This document shows positions 18,462-26,252 of a DNA stretch of 64,000 bases, piece by piece (positions within the stretch are counted from its first letter, which is position 1; each line of letters begins with the position of its first letter). The position numbers and the translations under genes were made by a program. Source of the DNA: Flagellimonas beolgyonensis (GTDB lineage Bacteria; Bacteroidota; Bacteroidia; Flavobacteriales; Flavobacteriaceae); assembly GCF_003992615.1 (NCBI RefSeq), contig NZ_RZMY01000016.1, positions 62,001 through 126,000 of the forward strand. Direction: 5' to 3'. The notes under the pieces were generated by a model. The model ran no database searches. It had not been told where the DNA came from and was given only the letters and a program-made list of their open reading frames with translations.

Positions 18462-20669
18462 TTTTCCTTTTGCAATTATTTCAATGGCCTTTTCCAGCAA
18501 TTCGTCCCTCCCATTTCGTATTCCTGCAATTGTAGGTTTCACTTCAATATCAGGAACAATACCTATTCTTTGCGTCTCTTCCCCATTTGGATAATATACC
18601 CCAATACCTGAAATCATCGTTCTGATCCCTCCTGGCAAGTATATGGTAGAAACATTTCCGTCAGCACCCGCAGTGGTACTACCAATTATTGTGGTATTGT
18701 CGCCCGCCCTAAATGCCATGGACGTGTATTCGGCTTGACTCTGGGAAAGCTCATTGACCAAAACCACCAATTTTCCATTATAGGTGTCTCCGTTATTGGG
18801 AATTTCCAAATTTTCGGTAAACACGAATTCCCCGGGATTATCTATACTGCCATTGGTAAACTTCACAAAAGGAGTAGAGGAAGAAACAAAATAGGAACCC
18901 AATGTGAACGGAACAAACGTTGAAGGGTAGTTTCTGATGTCAATGATTATCCCTTTGGTGTCTTTAAATTGCTTTTTGATCAAAGGTATGTCCTCTTCCT
19001 TGATGGTTTGAAGGGTCACATAGCCAATGTTGTTATCCAACATTTTGAAAGACTTGAAATCTTCCCTTCTATACCATCGGTAGGTATCAAGGCTATCCTT
19101 CGGATAGAGTTTTAGTGTTTTAGTCTCCAATGTTTTATTTTTTGATGCTACAAGGATTTCAATTTCATTGTTATTTGAGCGCAAAAGATCGGTAGAAATA
19201 TCTCTTAGCCTGGTGGGGTAATTTGATGCCGGATAATATTTGGTTCTCTCTTGCACTATTTCGGTTACGGGCCTGTTATTGACCTTGGTTATGATGTCTC
19301 CGATCTCCAATCCAACCTCGTCTTTGCGTTCTTCGTTATAGTAATCCGTTACCACCAATTTATCTTCAATAAAACGGACATGGACCGGAGGATAGTTTGA
19401 TCCCTTCCAGTCATTTATCCTGCCAGCACCTTCCCAGATATTGGCGTGGGTATCCTTCACTTCCCCGATAAGCTGTATGGCTGCCATTTCATATTGAAGT
19501 TCGTTTTTGGCATTCAAGAAGAGTGGGATATATTCACCTAATACAGCGTTCCAATCTTTATCGGTCAGATGCTTGTAGGGGAAAAAATAATGAATCATGT
19601 TCCAATATCTATATAGCGAAAGTAGTCTGTATCCATCGTCAGGGAAAGGCATAAGATAATAGGCCGCTTCATTTTTAAAAATCGGGTTACCTACACCTGG
19701 GGCCATGCCTATGTAATAATGATTTCCCTGGGAACGGTTGTTGTATACATCCAGTAACTTCTCCCTTAGTGGATTTTCTTGGTCCTCGATCCACTTATGG
19801 TCGGGGCGAATTACCGCATCTTTACTTGTGGGCCCGCATTTGGAACACGTTGGTAAATCGCCCAAGGAAGCAATCCAATCGATCAAGAGGTTGTTTCTTT
19901 CTGTATCGTTTTGGGTTTGAAGGTATTTTGGCAAAATCCTGAACAGCTCATAGTCCCAATTATAATTTCCCTTGGCCGTTTCTGGATGATGGTATTTGAG
20001 AAAGCCCCAAACTTTGCCCAGCAACTCTAAATCTTCAATCTTCTCTTCCGTGATATTGGAAAGGTCGACCATTGATCCCGAGTCGAATTCTTTGTCCAGC
20101 TCTGCTTTTGCTAGTTCCCTTTCAACTTCTTTAAGTGTTTGTAAATTTTCGCCGTCTATGGTTATGGTAAAATCATCAAACCAAGCTTCCCCTTTCCCAA
20201 CGAGGATTCCGGCAACATAAATCATTTCAGCGCCTTCAGGATATTTAAGGGTTATCGTATATTTTTTCCAATCATTGGTTCCTGTTATATTTTGATTTTG
20301 CATGTTATCAAATGCCAACGAAGTGCCTTTTCCGTCTATTCTTATCAATAGACCGGCAAAGCCATCCTGAACTTCCTTGGTTTTCATATAACCCTCAAGC
20401 TGTATGCCCTTACCTTCGTACTTTGCAGGTATTTTATAGGCAATGCTTCCGAAGTTGGCACCATCCAGCGAAGAAATCTTTCCGGCCTTTGTTCCCGAGT
20501 AAGCTTGGGTATCAACGGACAAATTATGACCCCCCCATTGGAACCAATCATCCGGAAGTTTGCTTCCTTCTTTTTGATTTTCAAAATCTAGATTGAACTT
20601 TTCCCTGTTTTGACCCTGGCAACCTATGGAAATCAACAAAAGTAAAACCGATAGTAGTTGATGTTTCAT
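18459..20669 (-). CDS. S41 family peptidase, lipoprotein
   Basis: A 736-residue exported serine protease of the C-terminal processing protease family. A lipoprotein signal (LISIGCQG) is followed by a carbohydrate-binding-like or jelly-roll region (about 25-170). Then come a helical region, a PDZ-like segment (GLEIGDIITKVNNRPVTEIV) and the S41 catalytic domain with the nucleophile in LSQSQAEYT (about residue 645). Its stop codon is made by repeat copy 2. It has a 243-bp leader after the upstream decayed repeat and is less AT-rich than other array genes, so it may be a large cassette or a resident gene captured between sites. Confidence 0.88.
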   Translation of the reverse strand: MKHQLLSVLLLLISIGCQGQNREKFNLDFENQKEGSKLPDDWFQWGGHNLSVDTQAYSGTKAGKISSLDGANFGSIAYKIPAKYEGKGIQLEGYMKTKEVQDGFAGLLIRIDGKGTSLAFDNMQNQNITGTNDWKKYTITLKYPEGAEMIYVAGILVGKGEAWFDDFTITIDGENLQTLKEVERELAKAELDKEFDSGSMVDLSNITEEKIEDLELLGKVWGFLKYHHPETAKGNYNWDYELFRILPKYLQTQNDTERNNLLIDWIASLGDLPTCSKCGPTSKDAVIRPDHKWIEDQENPLREKLLDVYNNRSQGNHYYIGMAPGVGNPIFKNEAAYYLMPFPDDGYRLLSLYRYWNMIHYFFPYKHLTDKDWNAVLGEYIPLFLNAKNELQYEMAAIQLIGEVKDTHANIWEGAGRINDWKGSNYPPVHVRFIEDKLVVTDYYNEERKDEVGLEIGDIITKVNNRPVTEIVQERTKYYPASNYPTRLRDISTDLLRSNNNEIEILVASKNKTLETKTLKLYPKDSLDTYRWYRREDFKSFKMLDNNIGYVTLQTIKEEDIPLIKKQFKDTKGIIIDIRNYPSTFVPFTLGSYFVSSSTPFVKFTNGSIDNPGEFVFTENLEIPNNGDTYNGKLVVLVNELSQSQAEYTSMAFRAGDNTTIIGSTTAGADGNVSTIYLPGGIRTMISGIGVYYPNGEETQRIGIVPDIEVKPTIAGIRNGRDELLEKAIEIIAKGK

Positions 20670-20912
20670 TGATGGTACTTTTAGTATTTATTTTAAGCGG
20701 AATCTATTTTGTCGGATGTTATCCGATATTGTTGGGGGAGAATGCCACTTGGCGTGCAGCTGTTCTAAAAATATAAAAATCCAGATAGCTTAACGAGAGG
20801 TTAACAGCAATTTAAGGGTGGCTTAAGTTATAAATATTGTCCAGTTGATCTATTTTAAAAGGCTTGGACAAAGAATATTTATGGTTGAATTACAAATCAT
20901 CTTTCATCCCAT
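20670..20912. other. Long leader between decayed repeat copy 3 and the S41 gene
   Basis: This 243-bp stretch has no ORF of note. A short palindrome TCGGAT...ATCCGA lies near 20712-20726. It may hold the promoter of the S41 gene, but I see no convincing -33/-7 pair. Confidence 0.4.
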
Positions 20913-20929
20913 TAGTTTGTTTGAACTTT
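20913..20929. repeat. Cassette-junction repeat, copy 3 (decayed)
   Basis: TAGTTTGTTTGAACTTT, 15 of 17 positions as consensus. It marks the downstream edge of a 119-bp mini unit holding a micro-ORF. Confidence 0.7.
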
Positions 20930-20947
20930 AATCAATTTTTGTCCCTT

Positions 20948-21031
20948 TCAAAAGAGACGTTTGCCAAACTTCCCAAGATGCTTTGTCCATTCAATATGGG
21001 TTGTTAGTTGTCCTTTTCTTTTTTGAGACAT
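20948..21031 (-). pseudogene. Micro-ORF cassette, probably truncated by a nonsense change
   Basis: The ATG directly abuts repeat copy 4, as in other cassettes. It encodes 27 residues, MSQKRKGQ...HLGKFGKRLF, then TGA. Beyond the TGA the frame continues KGQKLIK and runs into repeat copy 3, which encodes VQTN before a TAA. From memory this resembles the start of small basic proteins common in Bacteroidota in which a Trp follows KR-F; a TGG-to-TGA change would explain the stop. This identification is not verified. Confidence 0.45.
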
Positions 21032-21048
21032 TTTTTTATTTGAAGTTT
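21032..21048. repeat. Cassette-junction repeat, copy 4 (decayed)
   Basis: TTTTTTATTTGAAGTTT, 14 of 17 positions as consensus. It directly precedes the micro-ORF start and lies 22 bp after the stop of the 188-residue protein gene. Confidence 0.6.
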
Positions 21049-21070
21049 TGTAAATCAAAAATGGAATGCA

Positions 21071-21637
21071 TTACCTTATATTATTGCATTCAACTATAAT
21101 TTTCTCAACACTTTTTATTTTCCCCTTTTCAATCTTTTCAACAACTAAGGGGAATCCATTTAGAAACTTTTTGATTTTACTTTTGCCGGACATTGTGGCA
21201 TTTATAACCTGACCGGTTTTGAGTTTTAAATATTTATGTTGTCTAACCATTGGCATTTTTTTGCCAAGGGCTTCATTTAAAATTCTTTGATTAAGGGATT
21301 CCTTACTCTCTACCACATATAAATTGAGGTATGGTCCGTGAATTAGTTTCTTTGCCAGTACGTATACCCCATAGGCAAGAATCAGAGTTTCATATTCTTC
21401 TTTGCCCCTCTTGTACATTCTAATATCTTCAGCCAACATTTTCTTTTTGGCACCAGACGCCGTCATGTAATTTATCTTCCTAAAACTTTGGAACCTATCC
21501 AAGACTTTAATCTTCACGATAAGTGTGTCTCCAGAACGCGTAACAATTTCTCCATCCAAATATTCACTGCCCTGTCCGTAACCAACAATGAAGAACAAAA
21601 AAATGATTAGATAGACCGATGAATTCCTAATTTTCAT
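21071..21637 (-). CDS. Exported protein of unknown function (188 aa)
   Basis: I do not recognise the family. A signal peptide (VYLIIFLFFIVGYGQG) is followed by a basic, strand-rich region beginning DGEIVTRSGDTLIVKIKV. This opening resembles the small beta domain at the start of many Bacteroidota secreted proteins that describe a property written to a surface. The C-terminus is lysine-rich. It forms one repeat-bounded unit, starting 22 bp after repeat copy 5. Confidence 0.65.
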   Translation of the reverse strand: MKIRNSSVYLIIFLFFIVGYGQGSEYLDGEIVTRSGDTLIVKIKVLDRFQSFRKINYMTASGAKKKMLAEDIRMYKRGKEEYETLILAYGVYVLAKKLIHGPYLNLYVVESKESLNQRILNEALGKKMPMVRQHKYLKLKTGQVINATMSGKSKIKKFLNGFPLVVEKIEKGKIKSVEKIIVECNNIR

Positions 21638-21659
21638 ATAAAACCAAAATATAGGTCAA

Positions 21660-21676
21660 TTGTTTATTTGAGCTTT
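21660..21676. repeat. Cassette-junction repeat, copy 5 (variant)
   Basis: TTGTTTATTTGAGCTTT, 15 of 17. It overlaps the TAA stop (21675-21677) of the next gene upstream in the array. Confidence 0.85.
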
Positions 21677-22115
21677 ATTTATCGTATATACTATCCAATT
21701 CATACAAGAAATCGATATAGTCCCAACTGTTTTTGATGCCTGAAAAATTAAGTCTGATTATTGTATCAAGTTCCTTCCTTCTAAGTCTCATGTCTAGGTT
21801 ATTCTTCTCTTTTGAAATCGAATCACCCACTTCAATGAACTTAAACAATCCTATCCATTCATAATCCAATCTAACTTCTCTGGTTTTAGATTGATTCACA
21901 AGAACTATTTTCTTATATCCGTGATTATCCCAATCAATAAACTTTTTTGACACTATCCCACTAAAGCTATCATTGTAATATGTTTGTGCAACACTTATGA
22001 AGAAATCATCATTGAGCCCCAATGCATTTTCCACTTTTTTATTCATTAAATAGAACCCAAAAATCCATCCCATTACAATTAGAACAACTACAATTAAAAT
22101 TTTTGAACTCTTCAC
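21675..22115 (-). CDS. Small membrane-anchored protein of unknown function (146 aa)
   Basis: The family is not recognised. One N-terminal transmembrane segment (ILIVVVLIVMGWIFGFYLM, about 5-23) anchors a soluble domain of about 120 residues that probably faces the periplasm. The start is GTG, 2 bp from repeat copy 6. The stop overlaps repeat copy 5, so the coding region fills nearly the whole unit between two repeats. Confidence 0.65.
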   Translation of the reverse strand: MKSSKILIVVVLIVMGWIFGFYLMNKKVENALGLNDDFFISVAQTYYNDSFSGIVSKKFIDWDNHGYKKIVLVNQSKTREVRLDYEWIGLFKFIEVGDSISKEKNNLDMRLRRKELDTIIRLNFSGIKNSWDYIDFLYELDSIYDK

Positions 22116-22117
22116 AA

Positions 22118-22134
22118 TCGTTTATTTGAACTTT
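22118..22134. repeat. Cassette-junction repeat, copy 6
   Basis: Perfect consensus TCGTTTATTTGAACTTT. Two bases separate it from the GTG start of the small membrane protein; the serine hydrolase stop is 103 bp away on the other side. Confidence 0.9.
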
Positions 22135-22237
22135 GGTAACGGTTGTTATATGAAAGTTAAGGGTCTTATACACTTGATTTTTGGTTTAGTCCTGACCTTA
22201 AATTTATAAAACCGAAATTTGATTAGGCACTTAAACA

Positions 22238-23788
22238 CTATTTTTCATATACACCGTTAGACATAGAATCTTCTTCAATCGATTTTATTTTTTTCTTTAT
22301 GCCAAAAAACGTAGAATCTATGGTTTGAACCTTCTTAAAATTTATCAGTGCATTAAATGTATCTCCTTTCGCCAGTAATGCATCACCATAACTATCATAC
22401 ACATTGGCTGATTTGGGATACTCCTCTTGATTCAATTTAAATATACCTATGGCCTCATCCATCTTTTTATCTTCCAGCAATTCATATCCCAGAAAATTAA
22501 GTTCATTTTCATGAAAAATATAGTAATCCGGTTGCTCTGATTTTAATTTTTTATAGTGCTCAATAGCAGTTGTAATTCCTTCGGCCTGAACTTTTTTCCC
22601 TATTACGTCCGCAATAAATATTCTTGGGAATTTCGGTGGTTTATTGTGAAGAATATCAATTAAACCATCATCTAAATTGAAATACCTACTATTGTTATTC
22701 GTTAATGTTATGATACAGTTGTCCTCTTCTATTTCTCGATAAATGTTGGTCAAGAAACCAGCCCATCCACCCATGTGCTTTACCACTTTTTTACCGTTTG
22801 GTGATACATCAATAAACCAACCAAAACCATAATTTGTTTTCTCTCCATTATTTAATATTCCCGGAGAAAAAGCCACCTCTAGTGTTTGTTTGGAAACCAG
22901 CTCCTCTGTATATAATATTCTGTCCCATTTCATTAGATCTTCTAGTGTAGAATATATTCCACCTTCTCCTTTGGCTGCATTTAGGTAATGGAAATCAGTA
23001 GAAAACCTATCAGTTCCATTAAATTTCGTTCCAAATCCAAAGACCCTATTTGGCATCTTTTCATCAAAACCGGGGACATATCTATAAACGGAGGTGTTGG
23101 ACATCTTGGCAGGGGTGAAGATATGTTCTTGTAGAAATTCATCAAATGTCTTCCCAGATGCTCTGGAAATAATGGTAGCAAGCAAATTGTAACCTGTATT
23201 GCTATATTCCCACTTTTCCCCAGGTTTAAAATGAACAGGGGGCTTATATTCAGACAACATCTTAAGGATATCCTCATTACCGGATATCAATCTTTCCGGG
23301 TCGTCATATGATAGATCTATTTTCCAATGTTCGTTCATGGTCATAGTATAGTCAGGTAAACCAGAGGTGTGATTTAGTAGATGCCTTATGGTTATTCCTT
23401 GATAGGAGAGTTCTGGAATAAACTCCCTAACATCCTGATCATAGGATAATTTACCCGCTTCTTTTAAGATCATAATACCCATTGCGGTAAATTGTTTACT
23501 CACAGAACCTAACCTAAATACCGAGTTCAGTTTCAAGGAATCAATAGGGTTGAAATTGCTTATTCCAAACGTTCCTTGAAATACCATTTCACCATTTTCA
23601 ATGATTAGTGCATTGCCATTAAATTGCCCCTTATCATATAATCCGTATAAATATGACTGGTACTTGTCTGCAAGGGTTACCTTTTTAGTATCTGATTTGT
23701 TTTGAATTTGACCGCATGATGAAAAAAAGAAAAGGATAAGAAGTAGTGTACTTGTATATTTTTGTCCTTTTGCTTTAAATGTTTTCAT
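22238..23788 (-). CDS. Serine hydrolase, beta-lactamase/class C family lipoprotein with TPR-like tail
   Basis: A 516-residue exported lipoprotein (LFFFSSCGQ). The penicillin-binding fold shows SVSK as the SxxK catalytic motif, YSNTGYNLL as the YxN motif and HMGGWAGF near the third motif (HxG type). A C-terminal segment (about 400-505) has TPR-like helices (FKLNQEEYPKSANVYDSYGDALLAKGD). Such proteins are esterases, D-aminopeptidases or carboxypeptidases rather than true beta-lactamases. It fills one cassette unit and starts 25 bp from repeat copy 7. Confidence 0.88.
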   Translation of the reverse strand: MKTFKAKGQKYTSTLLLILFFFSSCGQIQNKSDTKKVTLADKYQSYLYGLYDKGQFNGNALIIENGEMVFQGTFGISNFNPIDSLKLNSVFRLGSVSKQFTAMGIMILKEAGKLSYDQDVREFIPELSYQGITIRHLLNHTSGLPDYTMTMNEHWKIDLSYDDPERLISGNEDILKMLSEYKPPVHFKPGEKWEYSNTGYNLLATIISRASGKTFDEFLQEHIFTPAKMSNTSVYRYVPGFDEKMPNRVFGFGTKFNGTDRFSTDFHYLNAAKGEGGIYSTLEDLMKWDRILYTEELVSKQTLEVAFSPGILNNGEKTNYGFGWFIDVSPNGKKVVKHMGGWAGFLTNIYREIEEDNCIITLTNNNSRYFNLDDGLIDILHNKPPKFPRIFIADVIGKKVQAEGITTAIEHYKKLKSEQPDYYIFHENELNFLGYELLEDKKMDEAIGIFKLNQEEYPKSANVYDSYGDALLAKGDTFNALINFKKVQTIDSTFFGIKKKIKSIEEDSMSNGVYEK

Positions 23789-23813
23789 GAGTAAATCTTC
23801 AATTTGGTATGAA

Positions 23814-23830
23814 TCGTTTATTTGAACTTT
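23814..23830. repeat. Cassette-junction repeat, copy 7
   Basis: Perfect consensus, 25 bp before the start of the serine hydrolase gene and 74 bp after the stop of the next gene upstream. Confidence 0.9.
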
Positions 23831-23904
23831 GGTATTCCGTCATTTAGATTTATCTATTTTTTCAATCCTCTATATTGGATTAGAACTTTTTGTTTTATTT
23901 CAAA

Positions 23905-24285
23905 TTAGTCAACAAAACAAAGTCCCTTAATATTATTGGCTACATATAAATTATTTATTGAGTCTCTCTCGAATAGAATCTCAGTACCGTTGAATTCAAC
24001 GCCAGCTAATTCCAACGTCACAATGTCCCTTCCTTCAAAATAGGACTTAACATCCAAATCATAATATTGATTCAATTTTAAAGCATTGCAATCATTTATT
24101 TTTTCTTTGGCAGACATAATTTTAAAGAGACAATTGTTTTTACGGGTATAGATTAAATAAACTTGGCCAACAGAATCTATTCTTATTATTCTATGTAGTT
24201 TGGTTTTTGTTATTTGGCTGCTGCCTTTATAAGGAGTCAGGGTTATTATCAACATTAAACCAAATAATATCAATGCCGCTTTCAT
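23905..24285 (-). CDS. Exported protein of unknown function (126 aa)
   Basis: Family not recognised. A signal peptide (LILFGLMLIITLTPYKGSSQ) precedes about 100 residues that include YTRKNNCLFKIMSAKEKINDC and a final CFVD; the cysteines could form a disulfide after export. The start is 3 bp from repeat copy 8. Confidence 0.6.
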   Translation of the reverse strand: MKAALILFGLMLIITLTPYKGSSQITKTKLHRIIRIDSVGQVYLIYTRKNNCLFKIMSAKEKINDCNALKLNQYYDLDVKSYFEGRDIVTLELAGVEFNGTEILFERDSINNLYVANNIKGLCFVD

Positions 24286-24288
24286 TTA

Positions 24289-24305
24289 TCGTTTATTTGA
24301 ACTTT
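24289..24305. repeat. Cassette-junction repeat, copy 8
   Basis: Perfect consensus, 3 bp before the start of the 126-residue gene and 17 bp after the stop of the zinc-binding protein gene. Confidence 0.9.
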
Positions 24306-24322
24306 TGATTCATTAAGGCTCT

Positions 24323-24598
24323 CTATGTACAATACCTTTTATTCATCGCCTTCAAAAATTCTGTATCATCAATAGGTAGGTTATCTGATAAAACCGAATC
24401 TATTGCGCAAAACGGACACAGAGCTGTTTTTCCCCTAGAATCCTCTTCATCAACCCAATCAATTATTTTATTTACTTCAAAAATGTTTTGACAATGAAAG
24501 CAGCCACATTTCTTACTTTCATTTAATTCCTTATCATGAAAGATACTTCGCTTGTGAGCTTCTTCTAAAAAAGCATTATCATATTTATTTCTACTCAT
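24323..24598 (-). CDS. Small cytoplasmic protein with two CxxC-type zinc knuckles (91 aa)
   Basis: No signal peptide. Two knuckles, C33-x2-C36 (within CGCFHC) and C61-x2-C64 (CPFC), could hold one zinc ion; the region between is acidic (DWVDEEDSRG). Similar small proteins are known in other bacteria without assigned function, sometimes near toxin or immunity genes. The ATG overlaps repeat copy 9. It is one of few non-exported products of the array. Confidence 0.65.
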   Translation of the reverse strand: MSRNKYDNAFLEEAHKRSIFHDKELNESKKCGCFHCQNIFEVNKIIDWVDEEDSRGKTALCPFCAIDSVLSDNLPIDDTEFLKAMNKRYCT

Positions 24599-24614
24599 CG
24601 TTTATTTGAACTTT
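24598..24614. repeat. Cassette-junction repeat, copy 9
   Basis: Perfect consensus. The start codon of the zinc-knuckle protein (24596-24598) shares a base with it. Confidence 0.9.
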
Positions 24615-24648
24615 GATATTATTATGTGAAGCAGTTACCCCAAACTGA

Positions 24649-25239
24649 TTAACCTTCATAACCAAACCAATGATTATAACACTCAACTTTGGCAGCTTCA
24701 ATTTCCTTGAATCTTCCTTCCTTTAAGTTCACCACCCACACTTTAATGAGATGATTGATATCAAAAAACTCTTTATCCTGATCAATGGCAATTCCGTAAA
24801 CAAACTTCTCGTCAGGGCCATCAATAATTTTACAGGTAGTAGGTTCCGAAAAAAGCTTTGACCTATCTGCAATTAATCGAACTTCATCTAAAATTTTATA
24901 TTTGACTTTTGATGGGTTATCTCTAATAATTTGTTCTAAAACAAGAACCTGAAGACTGTCTTTTTGGATATATGCAATTGCTTTGTCTGTACCATCCAGA
25001 ACTGATCCAAGAATTTTTGTAAATCCTTTGTATTTTTCCAATTGAGTTATGTCTCGAAATATTTGGCCATTATTGTCCAAATTGGAATTTTTGTTAATCT
25101 TAGAATTAGATTCAGTATTCGCAACTTGACTTTCATTTTCAATCTTTGAATCCTCTTTTATTTCTGATGTCTTCTTCCCTTTTTGACAACTGACAAAAAG
25201 AAGTAGTGATAAAAAAATTAAGCTTTTTCTCAAATTCAT
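24649..25239 (-). CDS. Lipoprotein of unknown function (196 aa)
   Basis: Lipoprotein signal FLSLLLFVSCQKG, then a long polar linker rich in Ser, Asn, Glu and Lys (about 20-62) typical of surface-exposed Bacteroidota lipoproteins, then a folded domain of about 130 residues with TTCKIIDGPDEKFVYGIAI. The domain is not recognised. It starts 20 bp from repeat copy 10. Confidence 0.6.
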   Translation of the reverse strand: MNLRKSLIFLSLLLFVSCQKGKKTSEIKEDSKIENESQVANTESNSKINKNSNLDNNGQIFRDITQLEKYKGFTKILGSVLDGTDKAIAYIQKDSLQVLVLEQIIRDNPSKVKYKILDEVRLIADRSKLFSEPTTCKIIDGPDEKFVYGIAIDQDKEFFDINHLIKVWVVNLKEGRFKEIEAAKVECYNHWFGYEG

Positions 25240-25259
25240 GAATTGAATTTTGTTGGTAA

Positions 25260-25276
25260 TCGTTTATTTAAACTAT
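25260..25276. repeat. Cassette-junction repeat, copy 10 (variant)
   Basis: TCGTTTATTTAAACTAT, 15 of 17. Only 3 bp separate it from the stop codon of the 136-residue lipoprotein gene. Confidence 0.85.
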
Positions 25277-25279
25277 TAT

Positions 25280-25690
25280 TCAGTTACATATTTCCGAATG
25301 TCTCCTGTTGATAAAGCCTTTCCAGAACTCATTCACATTTTCAAAAGTTACTCCATTTTCTATTCTTCGCATAGTTAGGGTTTCACCATTATTTAAATTC
25401 TGCATTTGGATTTTACTCTTTCCAACATACTTTAACCTTGCTTTTATGGAGTCACGCCATTCTCCAAAAGTTTCAAAAAAAATTGTGTCCTTACTAATCG
25501 TAATTTGATTCCAATCAGATAATTTCGCCCATTCATTTTCAGATGCAACCCTCATCGAATCTCCTTTAAAATATACCTCAAGATATTCTCCGTTATGACA
25601 CATAGAATAATTTCCATCAAGGCTTCCTTGATCTTGGCAACCAGCGAATAGTGCTAACATCAAAATTGTATACCATTGTTTGAGTGCCAT
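25280..25690 (-). CDS. Small lipoprotein of unknown function (136 aa)
   Basis: Lipoprotein signal ILMLALFAGCQDQ. The rest looks like a small beta-rich domain (LEVYFKGDSMRVAS, KDTIFFETFGEW, LKYVGKSKIQMQNLNNGETLTMRRI), similar in layout to lipocalin-like or META-like folds, but no family is assigned. It starts 22 bp from repeat copy 11. Confidence 0.6.
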   Translation of the reverse strand: MALKQWYTILMLALFAGCQDQGSLDGNYSMCHNGEYLEVYFKGDSMRVASENEWAKLSDWNQITISKDTIFFETFGEWRDSIKARLKYVGKSKIQMQNLNNGETLTMRRIENGVTFENVNEFWKGFINRRHSEICN

Positions 25691-25712
25691 CTTATATTTC
25701 CTAACCTGTATA

Positions 25713-25729
25713 TCGTTTTTTTGAACTAT
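25713..25729. repeat. Cassette-junction repeat, copy 11 (variant)
   Basis: TCGTTTTTTTGAACTAT, 15 of 17, 22 bp before the small lipoprotein start and 19 bp after the stop of the next gene upstream. Confidence 0.8.
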
Positions 25730-25748
25730 GATTTAGTTTTAGTTCTTT

Positions 25749-26180
25749 TTATTCTTTACAAAATTTACCCTCTATAGATTGTTCACCTCCGTTGTATTTG
25801 AGAGTCGATTTGTAAAAAAAACAATTCCCTTCAATTTTGACCATTTCGTTAATAAATCCACCTAGCTGATTCACCATTTTTTGCATATCGGTCAACTCTG
25901 ATTTTGTCGAATCATATGTCAATTTATAGGTGCAATCATCTATCCATTCTATAATTCCATACCGTGGATTCATTGGGAAGTCAGTTCCTTTTAATTCATC
26001 TGGTAATACCCCAGGGATTTCTATTTGGGAACTTCCCTCTCTGACTATTTTCCATTCTATTTTCACAGGTTCAGTCATGCTTGAAATAAACTCTCCTTCT
26101 TTAAAATCATCACATGACAATTCCTGTCCAAATGAGATAAGGGCAGAAAGGAAAAGTGGGAATATCAGTAGTTTTTTCAT
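25749..26180 (-). CDS. Exported protein of unknown function (143 aa)
   Basis: The ATG at 26178-26180 gives a clean signal peptide MKKLLIFPLFLSALISFGQ; a 60-bp longer frame crosses towards the repeat and lacks export features. The mature part contains several paired-looking cysteines (LSCDDFKEGEF, DDCTYKLTYD, NCFFYKSTL, GKFCKE), suggesting disulfides in the periplasm. No family recognised. It lies 25 bp from repeat copy 12. Confidence 0.65.
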   Translation of the reverse strand: MKKLLIFPLFLSALISFGQELSCDDFKEGEFISSMTEPVKIEWKIVREGSSQIEIPGVLPDELKGTDFPMNPRYGIIEWIDDCTYKLTYDSTKSELTDMQKMVNQLGGFINEMVKIEGNCFFYKSTLKYNGGEQSIEGKFCKE

Positions 26181-26205
26181 TTTAAGTTTATGGTATTGGC
26201 TTTGG

Positions 26206-26222
26206 TCGTTTATTTGTACTTG
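26206..26222. repeat. Cassette-junction repeat, copy 12 (variant)
   Basis: TCGTTTATTTGTACTTG, 15 of 17, 25 bp before the 143-residue gene and 30 bp after the stop of the 325-residue gene. Confidence 0.85.
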
Positions 26223-26252
26223 AAGTCTAAAACAATGCATGAAATGAAGTAT

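Noticed and set aside
22101-22110. Second partial repeat TTTTGAACTC just inside the small membrane protein gene
   Set aside because: Only the core half matches and it lies in coding sequence; likely chance.
22238-23788. Serine hydrolase as an antibiotic-resistance beta-lactamase
   Set aside because: SxxK and YxN are shared by esterases and peptidases; the TPR-like tail and lipoprotein signal do not fit resistance enzymes.
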